From assembly GCA_003416985.1 (NCBI GenBank), contig QVIN01000010.1, positions 178,584-242,583 of the forward strand: a stretch of DNA of 64,000 bases, given 5' to 3'. Of the stretch, positions 8,605 to 15,336 are shown piece by piece. The notes under the pieces are model-generated. The model was given only the letters and a program-made list of their open reading frames with translations. It had not been told where the DNA came from and did not search any database. Source of the stretch: Duganella sp. BJB480. Lineage in GTDB: Bacteria > Pseudomonadota > Gammaproteobacteria > Burkholderiales > Burkholderiaceae_D. The position numbers and the translations under genes are program-made. Positions within the stretch are counted from its first letter, which is position 1, and every line of letters starts with the position of its first letter.

Positions 8605-9351
8605 CTAGCGCGCGCCGCCCGCGTCGACGATGGCGCCGCTGACGTAGGACGATTGTGGGCCGAGCAGCCACAGGATGGTCTCGGCGATTTCCTCCGGCTG
8701 GCCGCCGCGCTGCATCGGCACGGTCGATGCGAGCCGCGCCACGCGATCTGGATCGCCGCCGCTGGCGTGGATGTCGGTGTAGATGATCCCCGGCCGCACG
8801 CAGTTCACCCGTATGCCCTCGGCCGCGACCTCCTTCGACAGGCCCAGGGTCAGCACGTCGATCGCGCCCTTGGACGCGGCGTAGTCGATGTAGACATTCG
8901 CCCCGCCATGCCGGGCCGCGCCGGACGACAGGTTGACGATGCCGCCACCCTGCCCGCCGCTGGCGGTCGACATGCGCCGGACCGCCTCCCTGCTGCACAG
9001 GAAGTAGCTGATCACGTTGGTGGTGAACACGCGCTGCAGGCGCTCCACCGACATCTCCGTCAAACGGCACTGCCGTTCCAGCACACCGACGTTGTTGACC
9101 AGCGCCGTCAACGGCCCCAGTTCCTTGTCGACGGTGGCGAACAGCCGCAGCACGTCCGCCTCCACGCCGACGTCGGCCTGCACGGCGATGGCCTCGCCGC
9201 CCTCGGCCAGGATCTGCGCGCGCAGCAGCTCGGCCGCCTGCGCGTCGCGCAGATAATTGATGCAGACCGCGTAGCCGCGCCGGCTCGCCAGCAGCGCGGT
9301 CGCCGCGCCTATGCCCCGGCCGCCGCCGGTCACCACCATCACTTGTTTCAT
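8605..9351 (-). CDS. SDR family NAD(P)-dependent oxidoreductase
   Basis: Classical short-chain dehydrogenase/reductase, 248 residues. Cofactor motif TGGGRGIG is at residues 8-15, NNVG at 86-89, the catalytic Ser is around 142-143, and the Tyr-x-x-x-Lys pair is Tyr157/Lys161 (YIDYAASK). The C-terminal SSYVSGAIVDAGGAR is standard. It resembles the YgfF/glucose-1-dehydrogenase-like group. The substrate is not deducible. The gene is monocistronic and divergent from the first PEP-CTERM gene, with 160 bases between the starts. Confidence 0.88.
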   Translation of the reverse strand: MKQVMVVTGGGRGIGAATALLASRRGYAVCINYLRDAQAAELLRAQILAEGGEAIAVQADVGVEADVLRLFATVDKELGPLTALVNNVGVLERQCRLTEMSVERLQRVFTTNVISYFLCSREAVRRMSTASGGQGGGIVNLSSGAARHGGANVYIDYAASKGAIDVLTLGLSKEVAAEGIRVNCVRPGIIYTDIHASGGDPDRVARLASTVPMQRGGQPEEIAETILWLLGPQSSYVSGAIVDAGGAR

Positions 9352-9380
9352 TAAAGTAATTATCTAAATGGATATATTAA

Positions 9381-9409
9381 TTGACAACCACCAACTACCG
9401 CCTTACAGT
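9381..9409 (+). promoter_or_regulatory. Predicted sigma-70 promoter for the first PEP-CTERM gene
   Basis: TTGACA at 9381-9386, a 17-base spacer, and TACAGT at 9404-9409. The -35 is a consensus match and the spacing is ideal. It would give a leader of about 95 bases before the ATG at 9513. Prediction from sequence only. Confidence 0.5.
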
Positions 9410-9512
9410 TGGACTCCGCCGCCACTGAACAAACCATCCGCAGGAAAGCAGAGGAACGATCATCGCGGCGGAGCCCTCGGCCTGCGCCCCTTCACATGAG
9501 AAAGAAGTGAGC

Positions 9513-10175
9513 ATGAATATGATCCGATTTCCCTTGACCTGCATCGCCAGCGCCCTGCTCTGCACCTTCGGTCCGGCCCAGGCGGCAACGTCCTCGCTGT
9601 CGCCCAGCGAGAACATGACCTTCATTAACTTCGACTGCGGTTGCATACCCAGTCCGTGGGACCCGGACGCGGGCTTCCGGAAAGCGGCCGGCGGCACGGC
9701 GGCTGGCGGTACCAACTGGATGGTCTCCACCATATTTGTACGCTTCAAGCTGCCAACGTATGTGGCAGGGAGCGATGTCACCAACGCCGATCTGGTTTTG
9801 ATGGCGCTGTCTACGCCGGACCAGCCGTCGCCACTGGGACTCTACGTCACCGGCAACAGCGTCGATCCGTGGTCGGTCCACAGGGACGATCAGCCGTACG
9901 GACAGCCGGGTACGGAAGTCGCGTTCATCAGCGCCGCCGCTGGTGTCGACACCCACGTGGATTTGACCTCGGTGGTCAATGCCGCCTACCACAACGATGG
10001 CGTCGTCACCTTCCTGCTCGGCGATTACTACGGCCACTACAACTACCAGTATTTCGCATCCGACAAAACTTTGGACCTGACGATTTCGGCGGTGCCGGAG
10101 CCTGCGACTTACGCCATGATGCTCGCCGGCCTGGGCCTGATGGCCGCCGCCGTCCGTCGCAGGCAGCGCGGCTGA
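9513..10175 (+). CDS. DNRLRE-type PEP-CTERM sorted surface protein
   Basis: A 220-residue exported protein. The signal peptide ends at PAQAA. The central part is a DNRLRE/CBM96-like beta-sandwich: FVRFKLPTYVAGSDVTNADL, then LGLYVTGNSVDPWS, then the DLTSVVNAAYHNDG block. The C-terminus is a canonical PEP-CTERM anchor: VPEP, a hydrophobic helix, then RRRQRG. Such proteins are handled by exosortase/EpsH and end up on the surface or in the exopolysaccharide matrix. No exosortase is in this window. ATG 9513, with AAAGAAG ahead, is chosen over GTG 9507. It is a diverged paralogue of the two genes at 11.0-12.4 kb. Confidence 0.85.
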   Translation: MNMIRFPLTCIASALLCTFGPAQAATSSLSPSENMTFINFDCGCIPSPWDPDAGFRKAAGGTAAGGTNWMVSTIFVRFKLPTYVAGSDVTNADLVLMALSTPDQPSPLGLYVTGNSVDPWSVHRDDQPYGQPGTEVAFISAAAGVDTHVDLTSVVNAAYHNDGVVTFLLGDYYGHYNYQYFASDKTLDLTISAVPEPATYAMMLAGLGLMAAAVRRRQRG

Positions 10176-10197
10176 CCGGGCGTCCGGCCGGCGCCGG

Positions 10198-10530
10198 TCA
10201 TTTTTCCGGGCTGACGTGCGTCAGCGCGTAGCCGACATGCTGCCACCAGTGTTCGCGCGAATGCACTGTGTGCAGGCACTTCTTGTCGAGCTCTCCCTTG
10301 AAGACGGGATCGGCGCACTGCTTGGTCATCAGCGCGTTGCGCTGGTTCTCGGCGTTGGTCAGCGCGATCAGCAGCCAGACGATGAAGCCCAGCGCCAGCA
10401 CCGCCAGGCTCCAGGCGACGTGGTTGATATAGGCCCACTCGAACAAGGTTTCGATGACCGGCGAAGACTCCTTGTAGATCTTCATGACCTCGCCCTCGGC
10501 CGCCTTCTGTTCGTCGCTGATCTGTTTCAT
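10198..10530 (-). CDS. Hypothetical single-pass membrane protein
   Basis: A 110-residue protein starting at ATG 10530 with GGAG upstream. One clear transmembrane helix (residues about 40-62, LAVLALGFIVWLLIALT) lies between a charged, predicted cytoplasmic N-terminus and a C-terminal part with two cysteines (QCADPVF and KKCLHTVH) that could form a disulfide in the periplasm. No known domain is recognised. It lies 8 bases after the DsbA-like gene, almost certainly in the same transcript. This position next to a Dsb-like remnant and the paired cysteines are suggestive only. Confidence 0.6.
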   Translation of the reverse strand: MKQISDEQKAAEGEVMKIYKESSPVIETLFEWAYINHVAWSLAVLALGFIVWLLIALTNAENQRNALMTKQCADPVFKGELDKKCLHTVHSREHWWQHVGYALTHVSPEK

Positions 10531-10538
10531 GGGTCTCC

Positions 10539-10802
10539 TCACTTCTTGGTTGCGCGTTCCTGGGCCGACTTGGCTACCAGGCTATCCATCACCGCGAACA
10601 GGGCCGCGTGCGCCGCCTGGGTGGATGCGAGGTCGTGGCCGGCCTGCGCGGGCGAGGTCGTGTAGTGGCCGTCGATCACCAGCGTCGGCGCACTGTCGAG
10701 TTTATACTGGTTCGCCACCTGCGCGGCGGCATGGGCACCGGCGGCGACGGCCACGAAGGCGACGATGGCGATCAACGGCCGCAGGAAACTCAGGAAACGC
10801 AT
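10539..10802 (-). CDS. DsbA-like protein lacking the thioredoxin active-site half
   Basis: An 87-residue exported protein. A signal peptide (residues 1-26, ending AHAAA) is followed directly by a segment matching the C-terminal part of DsbA-family oxidoreductases: ANQYKLDSAPTLVIDGHYTT, then the terminal helix ending in LVAKSAQER. The cis-proline loop (SAPTLV) is kept, but the N-terminal thioredoxin strand and the CxxC helix are absent. Full DsbA proteins are about 200 residues, so roughly 120 are missing. It has a good ribosome-binding site (GAAGGA) and an intact frame, so it may be an internally deleted relic or a small protein with a non-redox role. It overlaps nothing and precedes the membrane protein above. 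Confidence 0.6.
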   Translation of the reverse strand: MRFLSFLRPLIAIVAFVAVAAGAHAAAQVANQYKLDSAPTLVIDGHYTTSPAQAGHDLASTQAAHAALFAVMDSLVAKSAQERATKK

Positions 10803-10953
10803 AACTGTCCTTCAATCAGGTGAGTGGCACGCCGCGAGATTACCACTTTTTCGGACGCCCGCCCTGGACAGCGCAGCAAAATCTAAAAATATTGCCGGAC
10901 ATCAAGCGCTAAAACGTGCAATTTTTAAAATTTTATGTTTTACAGTATAAATA

Positions 10954-10982
10954 TTTACAAGTTATATTACCTATAATATATT
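10954..10982 (+). promoter_or_regulatory. Possible promoter of the duplicated PEP-CTERM genes
   Basis: TTTACA at 10954-10959, 17 bases, then TATATT at 10977-10982, inside a strikingly AT-rich stretch (about 10870-11010). The overlapping TATAAT at 10972-10977 is an alternative -10. This AT-rich block occurs only upstream of the first copy of the duplicated gene. Confidence 0.35.
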
Positions 10983-11016
10983 AAAGTTCTTGTTAAACAC
11001 TTAGCTAGGAATAAAT

Positions 11017-11649
11017 ATGAAATTTCTTAAATGGGCCGCGATCGGCTTGATAAGCGCGGCTGTGTTGCACGCCCCCGCGCAAGCAGCGACTACCACCGTC
11101 GCTTCGTCGCTTAGCCTGCGCTTCGGGTACGGAAACGACTGGTTCGTGGGCAACAGCAGCCAAGGAACATGGGCCGGCTGCACCAATTGGGGTTGCTCCT
11201 CGATGCTCGAGCGATTCGTCTTGCCGGCCTATACTCCCGGCACTAGCATTACCAACGCGAACTTCCTGTTACATACGCCGTCCGAGCAATATTGGATAAG
11301 TCCATTAGGCGTGTATGAGATTGCCGATTCGTGGAATGAGAGCACGTTGACCAGCACGGAGCATCCGAATGAAATAACAGCTAGCACGGAGATCATGACC
11401 TTCATTCCGAGGCCAGGCGCCCTAACGCTGGATATCACCAGCGCCGTCAACAAAGCCTACCACGGCGATGGCGTGCTCACCCTGATGGTCAGAAGCACAG
11501 GCGGGATTATGAACGATATCTGGATCGAGCCCGGCCGGTACCTGGCTTTGAACATCTCGGCCGTACCTGAGCCTGAAACCTATGCCATGACGTTGCTGGG
11601 CCTGGGTCTGGTCGGCGTGGCGGCGCGCCGCAAGCGCAACACCGCTTAA
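11017..11649 (+). CDS. DNRLRE PEP-CTERM surface protein, tandem copy 1
   Basis: A 210-residue exported protein: signal peptide MKFLKWAAIGLISAAVLHAP, a beta-sandwich of the DNRLRE type (LERFVLPAYTPGTSITNANF, GVYEIADSWNESTLT, LDITSAVNKAYHGDGVLTLM) and a C-terminal PEP-CTERM motif (VPEPETYAMTLLGLGLVGVA then RRKRN). It is nearly identical to the following gene, and the similarity extends about 30 bases upstream of the start, so this is a recent tandem duplication. The start is fixed by the signal peptide and by AGGAATAAAT before the ATG. The probable role is a surface or matrix protein whose ligand is unknown. Confidence 0.85.
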   Translation: MKFLKWAAIGLISAAVLHAPAQAATTTVASSLSLRFGYGNDWFVGNSSQGTWAGCTNWGCSSMLERFVLPAYTPGTSITNANFLLHTPSEQYWISPLGVYEIADSWNESTLTSTEHPNEITASTEIMTFIPRPGALTLDITSAVNKAYHGDGVLTLMVRSTGGIMNDIWIEPGRYLALNISAVPEPETYAMTLLGLGLVGVAARRKRNTA

Positions 11650-11714
11650 TGTAGTTCATCACGCCGACCACGCGCACGGTGACGGCGGCCTGGGCACCGG
11701 CTGTGGCCATGCCA
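11650..11714 (-). pseudogene. Decayed 5' fragment of the btuF-like gene
   Basis: This intergenic segment reads, on the minus strand, MATAGAQAAVTVRVVGVMNY. The intact btuF-like gene at 12411-13316 reads ATAGAHAAVTVR at its signal-peptide end and VVGVMNY about 35 residues later. The fragment therefore equals the start of btuF with an in-frame internal deletion of about 105 bases, corresponding to two blocks of the live gene, about 13088-13113 and 13214-13257, that meet at a shared CGCGC. It shows that btuF was partly included in the duplication that produced the two PEP-CTERM genes. Confidence 0.8.
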
Positions 11715-11763
11715 GGCCCCCGCCCTGGGCCGTTCTTGTTAAACACTTAGGCTAGGAATGACA

Positions 11764-12396
11764 ATGAAATTTCTTAAATGGGCCGCGATCGGCTTGATAA
11801 GCGCGGCTGCGTTGAACGCCCCCGCGCAAGCAGCGACTACCACGGTCGCTTCGTCGCTTAGCCTGAGCTTCGGGTTCGGAAACGACTGGTTCGTGAGCGA
11901 CGGCAGCGCAGGAACATGGGCCGGCTGCACCAATTGGAGTTGCACCTGGATGCTCGAGCGATTCGTCTTGCCGGCCTATATCCCCGGCACGAGCATTACC
12001 AACGCGAACTTCCTGTTACATACGCCGTCCGAGCAAGTTTCGATGAGTCCATTAGGCGTGTATGAGATTGCCGATTCGTGGAACGAGAGCACGTTGACCC
12101 GCACGCAGCATCCGGATGAAAGAAAATATAGCACGGAGATCATGACCTTCATTCCGAGGCCAGGCGACCTATCGCTGGATATCACCAGCGCCGTCAACAA
12201 AGCGTACCACGGCGATGGCGTGCTCACCCTGATGGTCGCCAGCACAGGAGCGGAGAAGGACGAGATCTGGATCGTGCCCGGTCGGTACCTGGCTTTGAAC
12301 ATCTCGGCCGTACCTGAGCCTGAAACCTATGCCATGACGTTGCTGGGCCTGGGTCTGGTCGGCGTGGCGGCGCGCCGCAAGCGCCGCGCCGCTTAA
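11764..12396 (+). CDS. DNRLRE PEP-CTERM surface protein, tandem copy 2
   Basis: A 210-residue near-duplicate of the preceding gene. The signal peptide, the beta-sandwich core and the PEP-CTERM tail (VPEPETYAMTLLGLGLVGVA, RRKRRAA) are conserved. Differences cluster in surface-loop segments: NSSQGTWAGCTNWGCSS versus DGSAGTWAGCTNWSCTW, and TSTEHPNEITAS versus TRTQHPDERKYS. That pattern is compatible with diversification of exposed loops. ATG 11764 is chosen because it aligns with copy 1 and has AGGA before it; ATG 11758 would add two residues. No separate promoter is evident, so expression may depend on read-through from copy 1. Confidence 0.85.
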   Translation: MKFLKWAAIGLISAAALNAPAQAATTTVASSLSLSFGFGNDWFVSDGSAGTWAGCTNWSCTWMLERFVLPAYIPGTSITNANFLLHTPSEQVSMSPLGVYEIADSWNESTLTRTQHPDERKYSTEIMTFIPRPGDLSLDITSAVNKAYHGDGVLTLMVASTGAEKDEIWIVPGRYLALNISAVPEPETYAMTLLGLGLVGVAARRKRRAA

Positions 12397-12410
12397 CGTC
12401 TGTCCGCGCC

Positions 12411-13316
12411 CTACGGCCGGCGCCGGCGCGCCGTCTCCAGCCGTTCGCACAGCGCCGCCACGCCGTCGGCGATGCGCGGTGTGGCGCGCACCAGCTGTTC
12501 GCCGCCGAGCATGAACAGGTTGTCGCGCTGGACCGCCTGCATGCCACGGTACTGCCTCCAGATGTTGATGCCGGATTCGGCGTCGCGGGCCACGCCGCCG
12601 ATGATCGCTTCCGGGTTCTCCTGCAATACCGCCTCGGTGCTGACGGTGGGCGCCGGCACCTTCAGCCCGGCGAACACGTTCTGGCCGCCGCAGACACGAA
12701 TCACGTCGCTGACGATGTGTTCTCCGCTGAGCGTGAACAGCGGCTTTTCCCAGATCTGGTAGAACACCCGCACCACCGGCCGCTGCGCGTAGGTGGCGGA
12801 CAATCTGGCGATCCGCTGGCGGTAGTCCTGCGCGGCCTTCCGCGCGGCGGGCTCGGTGCCCATCAGTTGGCCCAGGCGGGTCAGGCTGGTGGCCACCTCC
12901 TCCAGCTTTTGCGGATCGCTGTAGAAAATCGGGATGCCCAGGCTTTTGAGCTGTTCCAGCTGGCCCGCGGTGTTCCCGCTCTTCCACACCACCAGCAGGT
13001 CCGGGCGCAGCGCCAGCACGCGCTCCATGTCGATGGTGGCGTTGCTGCCCACCAGCGGCAGGCGCTTGGCCGCTTCCGGATAGTCGCTGTAGTTCATCAC
13101 GCCGACCACGCGCTCGCCGCCGCCGGCCGCGAACAGCAGTTCGGTGATGTGCGGCGCCATCGCGATGATGCGCTGCGCCGGCTTGGCGACGGTGACGCTG
13201 TTGCCGGCGTCGTCGCGCACGGTGACGGCGGCGTGGGCGCCGGCTGTGGCGCACGCCAGCAAGGCAGTGCTCAGCAGGCGCGCTTGATAGGTGATGATGG
13301 TCATGGACGTGGGCAT
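12411..13316 (-). CDS. BtuF-like cobalamin ABC-transporter substrate-binding protein
   Basis: Periplasmic binding protein of the BtuF/FepB-like helical-backbone class, about 301 residues. A signal peptide (LLSTALLACATAGAHA) precedes AQRIIAMAPHITELLFAAGG and the GVMNYSDYPEAAKRLPLVG block typical of BtuF. FYQIWEKPLFTLSGEHIVSD and NIWRQY match BtuF ligand-pocket positions. Family knowledge suggests vitamin B12 uptake, but no BtuC/BtuD genes or cobalamin riboswitch lie nearby, so it is an orphan here. The start is uncertain: ATG 13316 or 13304, neither with a clear ribosome-binding site. A fragment of its 5' end also lies at 11650-11714. Confidence 0.8.
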   Translation of the reverse strand: MPTSMTIITYQARLLSTALLACATAGAHAAVTVRDDAGNSVTVAKPAQRIIAMAPHITELLFAAGGGERVVGVMNYSDYPEAAKRLPLVGSNATIDMERVLALRPDLLVVWKSGNTAGQLEQLKSLGIPIFYSDPQKLEEVATSLTRLGQLMGTEPAARKAAQDYRQRIARLSATYAQRPVVRVFYQIWEKPLFTLSGEHIVSDVIRVCGGQNVFAGLKVPAPTVSTEAVLQENPEAIIGGVARDAESGINIWRQYRGMQAVQRDNLFMLGGEQLVRATPRIADGVAALCERLETARRRRP

Positions 13317-13372
13317 GGTGGCGGGCGGCGGAAGCCCGGGATTATACCCGCGCGCCTCGATCATTCACATTT

Positions 13373-13389
13373 TAGATAGGACCTATCTA
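13373..13389. promoter_or_regulatory. Perfect 8-bp-arm palindrome between btuF-like and dioxygenase genes
   Basis: TAGATAGG-A-CCTATCTA, a 17-base perfect inverted repeat with a one-base centre. It lies in the divergent intergenic region, 68 bases upstream of the dioxygenase ATG and about 57 upstream of the btuF-like start. The size and symmetry fit a dimeric repressor or LysR-type operator. The cognate regulator is not identified. Confidence 0.55.
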
Positions 13390-13457
13390 CATTTCGTGCA
13401 TTGATCGGCGCGGCGCCGCTGCTTATAGTGGTGCCATACTCATACCGGAGCTTTGCC

Positions 13458-14255
13458 ATGAACGTCTTGCCCACCTATTTCCTGTCCCACGGCGGCGGCC
13501 CCTGGCCGTTCATGATGGACCAGGTCGGCCATCTGTACGCCCGGCTGGACGCCTCGCTGCGCGACATGCCGCGCCAGATCGGCGTGACGCCGAAGGCGGT
13601 GCTGGTGGTCACCGCGCATTGGGAGGAACGCGAGTTCACGCTGTCGTCGTCGGCCGCGCCGCCCATGATCTACGACTACGGCGGCTTCCCGCCGCACACC
13701 TACGAGGTGCGCTACCAGGCGCCCGGTTCGCCGGAGCTGGCGGCGCAGGTCCAGCAACTGCTGGAGGCGGGCGGCCATCCGGCGCGGCTCGATCCGCAGC
13801 GCGGCTTCGACCACGGCACCTTCAGCGCCATGTATCCGGTGTACCCGGACGCCGACGTGCCCATCGTGCAGCTGTCGCTCAAGCGGGGGCTCGATCCGTC
13901 GGCGCATCTGGAGGTGGGACGTTTGCTGGCGCCCTTGCGCGGGCAGGGAGTGCTGATCGTCGGCAGCGGGCTGAGTTACCACAATCTGCGCGCCTTCAAC
14001 GCGCAGGGGGCGGCGGCTTCGCACGCCTTCGACGGCTGGCTGCGCGCGGCGATGGCGCTGCCGCCGGAAGAACGCACGGCGCGGCTGCTGGCGTGGGAGC
14101 AGGCGCCGGCCGCGCGCATGGCGCATCCGCGCGAGGAGCATCTGCTGCCGTTGATGGTGGCGCTGGGCGCGGCGGAGAATGACGCGGCGTCCGTGCCGTA
14201 TCACGAGGACGCGTTCATGGGATCGCTGGCGGTGACCAGCTTCCGCTTCGGCTAG
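13458..14255 (+). CDS. DODA-type extradiol ring-opening dioxygenase family protein (YgiD-like)
   Basis: A 265-residue class III extradiol dioxygenase-like protein (4,5-DOPA dioxygenase/YgiD family). The N-terminal TYFLSHGGGP supplies the first metal-binding His. HWEEREF, FDHGTFSAMYPVYPDADVPI and SYHNLRAF are the other conserved His-containing blocks of this family. It binds a divalent metal and opens catechol rings in characterised members; the physiological substrate of bacterial homologues is mostly unknown. ATG 13458 has CGGAG upstream. The stop overlaps the end of the convergent ylqF gene by 4 bases. The palindrome at 13373-13389 probably regulates it. Confidence 0.88.
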   Translation: MNVLPTYFLSHGGGPWPFMMDQVGHLYARLDASLRDMPRQIGVTPKAVLVVTAHWEEREFTLSSSAAPPMIYDYGGFPPHTYEVRYQAPGSPELAAQVQQLLEAGGHPARLDPQRGFDHGTFSAMYPVYPDADVPIVQLSLKRGLDPSAHLEVGRLLAPLRGQGVLIVGSGLSYHNLRAFNAQGAAASHAFDGWLRAAMALPPEERTARLLAWEQAPAARMAHPREEHLLPLMVALGAAENDAASVPYHEDAFMGSLAVTSFRFG

Positions 14256-15202
14256 GTGCCGCGCTTGCCGTTGGCGTAGGCTTCGGCCTTGGCGGCGGCG
14301 ATGGCGGCCTTCTCGGCGGCCTTCACCGCCATCTCGGCGTTGTGCTGTTCCAGTCGCTCCTTGCGGGTGGCCGGCGTCTCCAGCGAGATGCGGCCCAGGA
14401 TGCCGCTGCGGTAGTCGCCCAGGAAGGTGTGCGAGGCCTTCTCGAAATCGAGGTCGCCGCCCTTCTGACGGAAGCCGCGCTTGGCCGCCACGCCCTCCAC
14501 CACCGCGATGCCGTCGAAGCTCTCGATGTCCTTGAAGCCGTAGCGCGCCACCAGCAGCTGCGGGTAGTGCTTGAGCATCTCGTCGGCCAGGAACACCGCC
14601 ACCTCCTCCTCGATCAGCGCGTTCGAGCCGATCGCGTGGCTGGCGGCCAGCATCAAGCCGTCGCTTGGCAGCGCGATCTTCGGCCACAGCATGCCGGGCG
14701 TGTCGACCAAAATCGTGTTCTTGTCCAGGTAGAGCTTCTGCTGCTGCTTGGTCACCGCCGGCTCGTCGCCGACCTTGGCCACCTTGCGCTTGAGCAGGGC
14801 GTTCATCAGGGTCGACTTGCCGACGTTGGGGATCCCCATGATCATGATGCGCAGCGGCTTGGTCGGCACGCCGCGGTGCGGCGCCAGCTGCTTGGCCAGT
14901 TCCGGCACGCGCGCCACGTCGGCCGGCTTCTTGGTGGTCATCGCGAACGCCGTCACGCCCTCCTGCGCGTTGTAGTAGGCCACCCAGGCCGCCGTGGCGG
15001 CCGGATCGGCCAGGTCGATCTTGTTGAGGATCTTCAGGCACGGACGCTGGCGAAACTTGCGCAGCTCCTCCACCATCGGGTTGGTGCTGGCCTCGGGCAG
15101 GCGCGCGTCGACCACCTCGATCACCAGGTCGGTGTTCTCCATCTGCTCGGCCGCCTTCTTCTTGGCGGCGTTCATGTGCCCCGGGTACCATTGTATCGAC
15201 AT
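14252..15202 (-). CDS. ylqF: Ribosome biogenesis GTPase YlqF (RbgA family)
   Basis: Circularly permuted GTPase, 316 residues. The motif order is G4 (NKID, 60-63), then G1 (GIPNVGKS, 123-130), then G3 (DTPG, 167-170), diagnostic of the YlqF/RbgA/YjeQ class. The N-terminal IQWYPGHMNAAKKKA is the standard start of the family, and the C-terminal region is the ANTAR-like RNA-binding domain with a Lys/Ala-rich tail. It assists maturation of the large ribosomal subunit in characterised members. Convergent with the dioxygenase gene and divergent from the OPT transporter. Confidence 0.92.
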   Translation of the reverse strand: MSIQWYPGHMNAAKKKAAEQMENTDLVIEVVDARLPEASTNPMVEELRKFRQRPCLKILNKIDLADPAATAAWVAYYNAQEGVTAFAMTTKKPADVARVPELAKQLAPHRGVPTKPLRIMIMGIPNVGKSTLMNALLKRKVAKVGDEPAVTKQQQKLYLDKNTILVDTPGMLWPKIALPSDGLMLAASHAIGSNALIEEEVAVFLADEMLKHYPQLLVARYGFKDIESFDGIAVVEGVAAKRGFRQKGGDLDFEKASHTFLGDYRSGILGRISLETPATRKERLEQHNAEMAVKAAEKAAIAAAKAEAYANGKRGT

Positions 15203-15336
15203 GCTCTGACCTTCAAAATCGTTCTGACAATCCGCTATTTTACCTGCTACCCCGTCTGGACTTCGGATATCATGGGGCGCTTTTTCCGTTTCCTGACCAT
15301 ATAAACAATATTATTTTCTCCACCGGAGTGCTGAAG

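Larger units (their letters stand above)
10986..12396 (+). repeat. Tandem duplication of a PEP-CTERM gene with its 5' leader
   Basis: The two units begin at about 10986 and 11732. Each starts with GTTCTTGTTAAACACTTAG and continues through the coding region to the stop. The second copy lacks the AT-rich promoter block seen before the first. A ten-base match (CCCGCCCTGG at 10858-10867 and 11719-11728) hints that the original unit began further upstream and later lost about 118 bases. Confidence 0.85.

Noticed and set aside
13317-13457. Cobalamin riboswitch upstream of the btuF-like gene
   Set aside because: The region is too short, and I see no B12-box-like sequence or the expected long leader.
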